This document shows positions 56,301 to 64,000 of a DNA stretch of 64,000 bases, piece by piece (the stretch's first letter is position 1; the number at the start of each line of letters is the position of its first letter). Origin of the DNA: Isoetes taiwanensis (lineage: Eukaryota; Streptophyta; Lycopodiopsida; Isoetales; Isoetaceae). The notes under the pieces were generated by a model, which was not told the origin of the DNA, made no database searches, and saw only the letters and a list, made by a program, of their open reading frames with translations. The stretch covers positions 15,888,441-15,952,440 of the forward strand of contig JAJEKV010000011.1 in assembly GCA_021234155.1 (NCBI GenBank), written 5' to 3'. Made by a program: the position numbers and the translations under genes.

Positions 56301-58078
56301 TCATACTAGATAGATGATAGGCACCAACATATGAATACATGTGGCAAGGAGAAAGGAAGAAATGCCACCAACGAATAGGAGTTCCTTGCAGTTGTGAATC
56401 CCTCCATGTATATGAGTCATATAGGACCTCCATGACACTAGAGGGATAACTAGAAAAACATAAACTAGGTGAAAAGCAAGGGGCTTGAATTGTGCTATAT
56501 ATTTTACCCAAGCAGATCTTCTGGGTTGGGCATGGGTATTAGTGCTGCCCGTGGTTAGGTAAGTGTAGGTAAATATAGATGGAAAAGTTGTACGTAGTAT
56601 TGTTTCCAGAAAAAAAGGTGTCATCCACCAAAAGTGAGATTCTTCCCGGTTTCTACTTACAATATGTTGAGGAATTCCCCACCATTCAACAATCCAGGTC
56701 AATCTCCATATAACTAAGTATGAGGCAAGGTAAGCAAAGAATTGTCTCATTTCTAGATAATCGCCTATAGAAAGTTTGAGGTGAAATGCAAGAGTGCAAA
56801 TAAAGATTAATAACATGATAAGGTTCAGAAAGGATAGGTAGTAATAAGATGTGTAGGAAAAGAATATGATTTTATCTAGGAAGTTAAGTTTGCTTTCCTT
56901 ACCGAACAAGCTCTTACGTTTGTTGAAAAACTGTTGAAGGGCCCCCATACACCATCGCTCACGCTGCTTAAGATATCTATCTAATGACCAAGGGGCCAAT
57001 CCCATTTGAAGCCTGTTATTTAAATACACAGCTCTATAGCCTGCTCCAAGCAACACATATGCTGTTATGCAATCTTCAGTTATGGACTCATGGCAATATC
57101 CACCAACGGAATCGAGGTGTTTACGTCTGAATATAGCACCTGTGCCCACACATGTAGGGCAACCCCATATGTGACGCTGGAGCAATATCTTCTCGTAGAA
57201 CAATGCATTTGCATCATTGAGTGGGTCTCCAGCAGGAAGGTTGTAAAAGGTCTGAGGAACTTGAACAAATGCTATATTTGGAGAGTGAATGAGATGGGGA
57301 AGAAGTGTGCGCAAAAAGGAGGGGTGCATTATCATATCAGCATCTACCATTGCCACGTATTCAGCATTCGAGTGGGCAAGGCCATAATTAAGATTCCCTG
57401 ATTTGTAGTGGTGAGGGACTCCAGGAATCTAAACATAAAAGAAATCTATTAGAAACGTAATGCGGAAAAAAACAAAAACAAAAACAAAAAAAAAAATGCA
57501 AGAAAAAAAAAAAAAAAAAAAAAAACGTATATTACAAGTACCTTTTTCCTGCGCAGATAGGTAATCTCTGTTCCTCCGGTCTCCATGGTCAAGGATTCGA
57601 CATAAACCTTCAAATCATCATCCGTTCCATCATCCAGCACTAAAATTTTAAACTTGTCTTTGGGATAATCCATTGCTAATAAAGCCAGAATGGTGTCCAC
57701 CAGAACATCAGTAGCTTCTCTGCAGCAAGGCAGAAGTATATCCACGGTGGGAAAATCCTTCTCATCCTGTGGCAGCTGAGATGGACGCTTGAGATTTAAC
57801 CATGGCGGTATCAGAAGCTCTGTGCTGTATATGAAACCGTGTAAATAATAGCCGCATTCACACAGCAGGATGATTATGACCCACGGAGAGGCAAGAACTT
57901 CTCTGTATTCCTTGATATAGAGCCTGATTTTGAAACCCAGATATGCAGTAAAGGAAAGAATGTGAGCCAAGACCATGAAACTGACGATAATGTATTTGAA
58001 CAGAGCCTTGAAACTGATTGCTTCCTTCTGCAACAGAGGGATTTTGAGATCGTCCTCTTTTTCCTCCAAGAAACCCAT
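56301..58078 (-). CDS. GT2 family membrane polysaccharide synthase, fungal/AGlcS-like (2 exons)
   Basis: Exons 57542-58078 and 56301-57428; the 113-bp intron has GTACTT...TTTAG borders and keeps phase 0. Product 554 residues. It would polymerise a nucleotide-sugar-derived polysaccharide at a membrane. Seen: two N-terminal membrane spans (~29-49, 65-86); VDILLPCCRE (112-121); LVLDDG (D149/D150); HHYKSGNLNYGL; VDAD (207-210); TED (296-298); QRERW (334-338); then about five C-terminal spans. All processive-GT2 catalytic motifs are intact. It lacks the RING finger and plant-conserved regions of plant CesA, and the CslA/CslC look. FYNLPAGDPL and CVGTGAIFRR resemble ascomycete GT2 synthases and, from memory, the moss arabinoglucan synthase AGlcS. 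Substrate is inference. The ATG at 58078 is the first in frame. Confidence 0.88.
57429..57541 (-). other. Intron of the GT2 gene
   Basis: 113 bp, GT-AG, pyrimidine-rich in sense because of long A-runs on the plus strand (57498-57525). The run length is probably variable or imprecisely called. Confidence 0.85.
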
Positions 58079-58540
58079 GCTGTCACTGATCTATGAGAGG
58101 ACTGAGGCATTCTGCATTCTCCAAAAACCCATTCACGGGGCCCTAAAGGCCTGCTTCTGGCGTTATTTGTAGTCATTAAGTTGCTGAAAATTTCCATCCT
58201 TTTTCATCATATCTTAGTGACTCAGGCGTGTTACTAAAGAAGTCTCCTCTTTATTACCACTGTCTCTTAGCACTATATGCTTATTAACTTATTATTCTTC
58301 TCCACTAAGCAGACGTTGAAATCAAGCATAAGGTATAGGATTCAACGACAAACTTGCACATGCTATAGGCATATTCACATGTGTAACTCCTTGACTTTAT
58401 CACAACGTGTTTATATAAAAATCAGAGATGATAAACATGCAGTACACGCACATTGCAGTTCCAAGGTTCTCAACCTTAAACCGTGGCCGAATTACAGGGC
58501 ATCTGGATTATGCTATACTCCCAGCAATTCTTTTAGCTTT

Positions 58541-58549
58541 TATTTATAG
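58541..58549 (-). promoter_or_regulatory. Candidate TATA box of the GT2 gene
   Basis: Minus strand reads ACTATAAATAAAAGC, a good TATA match about 465 bp upstream of the start codon. This would require a long 5' leader or a leader intron. Confidence 0.25.
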
Positions 58550-58652
58550 TAGTGGGATAAGAAAATAAGACTCATGGTAGTTGTAACTTGCAAAACAATG
58601 TTCTAATGTCGTTAAATAGTAGATCTCAGAACAAGGCTAGGCATATACTGGT

Positions 58653-58888
58653 AAAATGATATTTCACAACTTGTTAGTATCACAGCTGGAGGTGTCGACG
58701 CAGAGAAAATGAATAAAGATTCAACCTTCTCTGTCTTGTCTTTTGTTTGACAATTTTTCGAACCTTACAAAATGATATTTCATAACTTGTTCGTATATCA
58801 CAGCTGGAGGTGTCGAAGCAGAGAAAATGACTAAAGATTCAACCTTCTCTGTCTTGTCTTTTGTTTGACACTTTTTCAAACCTGTAAC
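58653..58888. repeat. Tandem duplication of ~118 bp
   Basis: Two adjacent copies (58653-58769, 58770-58888) beginning AAAATGATATTTCA and ending TTTGTTTGACA..TTTTTC(G/A)AACCT. They differ by a few substitutions and 2-bp indels. Lies between the two host genes. Confidence 0.9.
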
Positions 58889-59145
58889 ACAATTGTTTGA
58901 AAACTTGTAATCTATTAACTTCCATGAATTCACCAGCATCTAATACATGATTTCTTTTCCACGATGAACATAGCTAATAGACAATTTACAATTATTTAGC
59001 AATTAAAAAAGTAGTCATACCAATACCCCCAAAATAAATTTTTCATATTAATATTGCCAACCATTTTCAAAGCATCCAGAAGCATATTTCTTCTGTAGGA
59101 TTATACAAGACACATCTTTGAAGAAACCTTTCCCTGGAGAAATCT

Positions 59146-60412
59146 TCACAAGCCAGACTTCAACTTCTTAGTAATTTTTGCAATGTACTGCCCTTGGTGA
59201 AACGCTTGCTCCAATTCAAGCTTTGATGGCTGACGAGTTCCGTCCCCTGCAAAGGTACCAGCTCCATAGGGAGAGCCTCCTTTGACCTCGTCCATTTCAA
59301 ACATACCAGCACCAAAGGTATAACCAATAGGAACAAAAATCATTCCATGATGAGCAAGTTGAGTTACCGCAGTCAAACTGCAGCAACAGAAAGACATAAC
59401 AATGTGATCAATACAAACTATCTTCTAGGTAGTTTATGACAAAAATGTGACTTCATAGGCCAGGCAGAACATACGCTGTTGTTTCTTGACCTCCACCCTG
59501 GGAGCCTGTACTAAAAAATATTCCTGCAGGCTTGCCAGCTAGAGCTTGTCCGCGCCACAATCCTCCTGTGCCATCTATGAAAGCTTTGAATTGAGCTGCC
59601 ATCATTCCAAATCTAGTTGGGAATCCAAAAATAATTCCATCTGCATCTGCTAGCTGTGCAGGCATAATGCATGGTACATCTGATTTAGGAGCTGCACCCA
59701 TTTTTCCTAATATTTCTTCTGATAATGTCTCGGGTACCTGAATAGATAAATAATTATAAGGAAATCTGCATATTAAACATGTATCTGCGATGCATTTTCT
59801 ATGCCCTTAAGATTCTCGAATGTTAAGTCGTGAATGTTGTTAACTAGGCAATTTTTAGAGCAAATAACAACCCAGGCATAAATAAATGCCTCCTTGGCAA
59901 ACTTAATACTCCTAAAATAATTTAAAATTAGGTTTGACAGGATGGTATTCAATGAGAAATGTCTGGCATAATGATGATTGAGATAACTGAGACATCTCAG
60001 GGAACTGTTAGCTGTTCATAGCAAAAAGCCCCAAAATCTACAGATATGAAACATGACATTATGATCTCTAATGATCAAATCATACCTGCCAGAGTGAAGC
60101 CTCAACACCTTCAACTGAATCAGCACCTCTTTTGATTTCGTGGGCGAGTTTTTCCACATGTCCATACATGGAGTAATACCTAAATCATATCAAACATTCA
60201 AATCTCTGGCCATAATCACCTGCTAGCAAGCTAAAGCATGATATGATCCACCATTCACATTCAAGAAGCTCTAAATGATTTTGCCGGAAGATAAGATTGA
60301 TGGAAAAAAAGATTCTGCTGTTCGATACAAGGAAAGTTTAAGAAGCTTACACGACGTAGAGCTTGGAAGCCATTTGTATGAAGGAGCTGCTGCTAGATGA
60401 GTTCTTGGCCAT
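59146..60412 (-). CDS. FQR1-like: WrbA/FQR1-type NAD(P)H:quinone oxidoreductase (4 exons)
   Basis: Exons 60351-60412, 60086-60179, 59475-59737 and 59146-59377, all GT-AG and in phase; 216 residues. It reduces quinones to hydroquinones by two-electron transfer with FMN, protecting against one-electron redox cycling; plant relatives are soluble and auxin-inducible, at the plasma membrane or cytosol. Seen: the flavodoxin-like FMN loop [25 protein letters not shown], the WrbA signature [33 protein letters not shown] and [16 protein letters not shown]. Length matches the family (~200). The first ATG gives a Ser-rich 13-residue extension; Met14 ([11 protein letters not shown]) aligns with the usual family start, so either may be used. 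No breaks or missing residues. Confidence 0.95.
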
Positions 60413-60588
60413 GGTGTGGGATATATATTGACATTGTATGAAAACGTCATGCTACCGTCTGGTCTGACGCAAGAGAACGGAGTGCGAAGATGCTATAGAA
60501 AGATCATATACAATATATACATGCCACATGTTTTGCCACGTCAGTCCCAAATGCCTTTGACATCATTCTGTCGCAAGAATGACATATT
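60413..60588 (-). promoter_or_regulatory. Proximal promoter region of the quinone reductase gene
   Basis: The only unique-looking upstream sequence between the ATG and the duplicated segment. Contains a TGACG motif (60464-60468), the core of auxin/salicylate as-1-type elements, and A/T-rich TATATATTG-like sequences. No single TATA box is decisive. Confidence 0.35.
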
Positions 60589-60974
60589 GATCATTTGGTG
60601 TGACTCAGGGCTGTATGTAAAATATTTGAAATCCAGTTTTAAACCAAACCCACCCAATAAAATGATTATAATACTAGCCCAGTGTTGATGGGCATAAGTT
60701 GACTGCATAAACGTTAGAATATTACATAAATGGAAGAGTTCATAGAGTGTGTGTTGCTGGGCATAAGTTGACTGTGTGTTTATCTCTTAAAAACTCTTGT
60801 ATGAGCGTCACGCTCAAACAAATGTTGAACATTATTTGAATAGAAAAAGTTGCTAGGCTATAAGGCTGTCCTGATATTTGTAGGATTGGACTTAAATTGC
60901 TATGGTGTTGCTGGGCTATGAGATTGGTCTTAAATTGCTATGTCGTTGCTAGGCTATAGAATTGAACTTAAATT
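60589..60974. repeat. 386-bp direct duplication, copy 1
   Basis: Appears identical to 61402-61787. Starts GATCATTTGGTGTGAC and ends AATTGAACTTAAATT. Its right part enters the minisatellite described below. Confidence 0.92.
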
Positions 60975-61210
60975 CACAAAATTGCGCAACTTGAAGATAA
61001 TAGAAATCTGAACGCACTGGTCTGCCCAATACATATCACCAACCTCTTTTCGTCCTCTTTCTTCAACGAAAGGGTCTTTCCATGACTCCTTTCTGTTTGC
61101 GATCTGGACTGGAAGAGATAAAATCAAGTTAGAGAAGTGACCCTACAGACAATACAAATAGTTCTAAGGTCTTAAATTGCTATGTTCGTTGCTAGGCGAA
61201 CATTTTCTAA

Positions 61211-61402
61211 CGTAAAGTTAGAGGGGGAGGATATTTCCTGCCACGTGGCGCCATCGTAGCCACACAACTCTGATTACTCCGTTATCAGCCAGCACCGGAG
61301 GAGATGAAGCCAGGCATCGGAGGACAGGAAGCGAGCTACAACAGATTATAAGTTTTAAGAACGCTTGTAATATGGGGAAATATCCTCCCCCCTAACTTTA
61401 CG
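61211..61402. mobile_element. MITE-like element with 27-bp terminal inverted repeats
   Basis: Left end CGTAAAGTTAGAGGGGGAGG followed by ATATTTCC; the right end is its complement with one mismatch (GGAAATATCCTCCCCC..CTTTACG). 192 bp in total, non-coding. No clear target duplication, and the second copy of the 386-bp duplication starts at its right end. A miniature DNA transposon is the best reading; superfamily unknown. Confidence 0.7.
61240..61249. promoter_or_regulatory. Palindromic G-box inside the MITE
   Basis: GCCACGTGGC, a perfect G-box/ABRE core for bZIP and bHLH factors, about 830 bp upstream of the quinone reductase start codon. Confidence 0.5.
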
Positions 61403-61787
61403 ATCATTTGGTGTGACTCAGGGCTGTATGTAAAATATTTGAAATCCAGTTTTAAACCAAACCCACCCAATAAAATGATTATAATACTAGCCCAGTGTTG
61501 ATGGGCATAAGTTGACTGCATAAACGTTAGAATATTACATAAATGGAAGAGTTCATAGAGTGTGTGTTGCTGGGCATAAGTTGACTGTGTGTTTATCTCT
61601 TAAAAACTCTTGTATGAGCGTCACGCTCAAACAAATGTTGAACATTATTTGAATAGAAAAAGTTGCTAGGCTATAAGGCTGTCCTGATATTTGTAGGATT
61701 GGACTTAAATTGCTATGGTGTTGCTGGGCTATGAGATTGGTCTTAAATTGCTATGTCGTTGCTAGGCTATAGAATTGAACTTAAATT
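61402..61787. repeat. 386-bp direct duplication, copy 2
   Basis: Identical by eye to 60589-60974, offset 813 bp. No sequence divergence seen, so the duplication is recent or homogenised (or an assembly effect). Confidence 0.92.
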
Positions 61788-62149
61788 GCTATGTCACTGC
61801 TGGACTATTAGGCGGTGGTTGTCCTGTCCTTGACATTCATAGAATTGGACTTAAATTGCTATGTTGTTCCTGGGCTATAAGGTGATTGTTGTCCTGACAT
61901 TTATAGGATCGGACTTGAATTGCTATGTCATTATTGGGCAAATTGCTATGTTGTTGCTAGGCTATAAGTTGAACTTAAATTGCTATGTCATTGCTGGACT
62001 ATTAGGCTGGGCTATAAGGCAATTGTTGTTCTAACATTTATAGGATTGGACTTGAATTGCTATGTCATTGCTAGGCCGATTCTTATTGTCATTAAGATTG
62101 GACTTGAATTGCTATGTCATTGTTATGTTGTAGGATTTGGTTCCATTGT

Positions 62150-64000
62150 GTATACTTTACACCCAAAGCACCTTGTGGCATTTGGGCAATTGAAGTAATT
62201 CAAAGCTCAACAGAAATCCAAGTTGTTGTTTGGCATAAGTTGGAATGTCAAAATGGTGTGTGCTATTTGATGGGCTTTTACATTAAAAATAGCATTTCTA
62301 TACATCATGGCAAAGATACCAAACCAAATCGCTGGCATAACAACCACATGGTCCATCTGCAAGACAATCACAATGTAGGATCCCATGGAAAAAAAAAAAA
62401 AAAAAAAAACATTAGTCGGAGTAGAGTAGATATGATTGATCCCATGAACATCTTTACCTTAGATTCCTATGAAACTCAACTAAATGCTTATAAGATCGAA
62501 TATTTCAACTATTGAAGGTCGGTCCCATGAGCTAAGAATGACTTTAACTTATTATAAGAGTCGTAATTTAATCCGATGCTTGCATAGCAGCATGCATATT
62601 AAACCAGAGCAAGATTAGACCTTACCTGAGTTTAAAGAGTCCCTCGCACAATTTTCCCAAGCAAAATAATTGCCAAGACAACCAAAATGTTATGATTCCA
62701 GCCGGCCTCATTTTGATCTATTGAAATGGAGCAAGATCTTCTTGGTCAAACCCGTTCCCCTTCAAGGAAAACGAAGTGCGCATATTTTTGTGTTGAAAGA
62801 TAACATGCTTGGTGACTATTTCAAAATAAGCTCCTTGTGATTTCAAACAAAGAAACGTGAATCTGTACGTGAGTCTTAGATTAAATGGGGTGTGTTGAAA
62901 TATGATTATTCAATATTTTTGGGGGGGTTGAAAGCTTTGGCATACATTCTTCGGCTTTTTGAGCTCAAGCTATTTCCAAATTCAGCAATAGTAAAACCCT
63001 AATTGCTATGCACCCGATAAATTAAGGCAGCAAATGGTGGCAAAAGCCATGTGTGAATAACAAAAGAAATCTAGAGAACTACTGCAATGGATGTGGTAGT
63101 CCAAGGTGTTATACCTTAGATCAACTTAAACACCATGCATCTATGCTTAATCCCATTTCTTTATAGATGCCACCATTCAAAGAAAAAAAAAAACCACTTT
63201 AGATGGTAGGATACAATTTTTCGCAATTTTGCACAAATTTTTTATTCAAAATGTAGAATATCCAGATTATATTAACTAAAGGATCCATAACAATTAGAAG
63301 TTCTTTACATGTGATATAGTCTTACCAAATCCGAGCCATTGAGGTACCTGCTATTGAAAGCATGTTTTAACGTGTCTTGAAGCATCACATGGTGGTCGAT
63401 TTGCAATGTAATAAAGACAGTCATTGGGATGATGACAAATCCAGGGCCTGTCTTGGCAGCTGGGCCCACAAAAGAAACAGCCGCTGAGCTTACTAATTAT
63501 ATGGATTCAAGGGGCACAGAAAGGCAAATTCACGGGAGTAAAATATCATGCAATAATATTATTGCAAACTCCTAAAACATCTATCTTCAAAGTATTTTGG
63601 TAGATTCTGTCATTTGCCACCCATGTATAGGATACAAACTCCTGCCTGTAAAAGGATTAGAAATGTTTATATGCCATCTAAGGTTCACCATATTGTAAAT
63701 ATATCTAGAATAGACCCATTTGTTGCCGTATCCATCATCAAAATAGATCTGTCATGTTACCTGCACTTGGTCTTCCTCCATGACCTTCGATTTTTTGTCC
63801 TCACTATTATACTCTTATGAGTGAGTCTGCATGATTTATTCTTCTTATTAAAATGCATGCCTTCAAGTTCAAAAAGGTGGAGGGCAAGAACACACCCTAA
63901 AATTATCATATACCATCCTGTGGTTAGCTTCTGTCTTTTGCCACACAGGTATACAATACAAACTTCTGCACATAAAAGGATTATGTATTATAGCCCTTTC
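62150..64000. other. No gene seen; weak direct repeat near the end
   Basis: A/T-rich sequence with an A-run at 62389-62409. A ~60-bp segment at 63606 (TTTGCCACCCATGTATAGGA, TACAAACTCCTGC) recurs in diverged form at 63935 (TTTGCCACACAGGTATACAA, TACAAACTTCTGC). Confidence 0.5.

Larger units (their letters stand above)
60840..62130. repeat. Minisatellite (AAATTGCTATGTC.TTGCTGGGCTAT)
   Basis: Repeated unit ACTTAAATTGCTATGTC(A/G)TTGCT(A/G)GGCTATAAG, often followed by TTGTCCTGACATTTATAGG. About three units lie in the first duplicated segment and ten or more from 61690 to 62130. Spacing is irregular (35-75 bp). Confidence 0.8.

Noticed and set aside
57090-57401. Plus-strand frame opposite the GT2 gene
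   Set aside because: Shadow of the GT2 coding strand, which has complete catalytic motifs.

Overview
This is nuclear DNA from a large, repeat-rich land-plant genome. The evidence is spliceosomal introns, Ty3 chromoviruses with chromodomains, CACTA, hAT and LINE relics, a fragment of plant mitochondrial small-subunit rRNA, and one plant-type quinone reductase gene. A seedless plant (fern, lycophyte or bryophyte) is my best guess, because the second intact gene is a GT2 synthase of a type that looks fungal or moss-like rather than seed-plant CesA/Csl. I cannot name the species.

Layout. 1-3.2 kb: decayed DNA-transposon gene (minus strand) with a minisatellite in its apparent intron. 3.4-4.4 kb: orphan 3' region of a Ty3 element. 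6.4-8.9 kb: CACTA-type subterminal arrays ending in a CACTA terminus at 8612, plus a mitochondrial rRNA fragment. 9.0-18.1 kb: a pair of ~400-bp inverted repeats enclosing a 5'-truncated chromovirus (B) with a 1.5-kb LTR, butted against a second chromovirus (C) whose 3' LTR carries a textbook heat-shock element. 19.76-23.76 kb: a complete, very young non-autonomous LTR element (D) with 447-bp LTRs differing at one base. 24.18-26.15 kb: 5'-truncated LINE with a 14-bp target duplication. 26.9-29.8 kb: an unclassified repeat family (X) with TATA-type promoter units and a dispersed array of GCATCACCC...GGGTGGA mini-hairpins. 34.0-42.6 kb: a Ty3 element in LTR-internal-LTR-internal-LTR arrangement inside one 5-bp target duplication. 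45.73-54.15 kb: an 8.4-kb hAT transposon with terminal repeats and an exact 8-bp duplication, carrying a degraded transposase, an unidentified second gene region and four strong foldbacks. 56.3-60.4 kb: the two intact genes, both minus strand. 60.4-62.2 kb: a 386-bp duplication, a small inverted-repeat element with a G-box, and a minisatellite upstream of the reductase.

The two host genes are a two-exon, 554-residue membrane GT2 polysaccharide synthase and a four-exon, 216-residue WrbA/FQR1-type NAD(P)H:quinone reductase. They are neighbours but nothing links their functions.

A cross-cutting oddity is that CAG and CTG are strikingly rare in some patches (1-440, the middle LTR of element G, much of 50.5-53.6 kb), and sister copies differ almost only at those trinucleotides. 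This may be base-calling error at CHG-methylated cytosines, in which case some frameshifts called below are not real.
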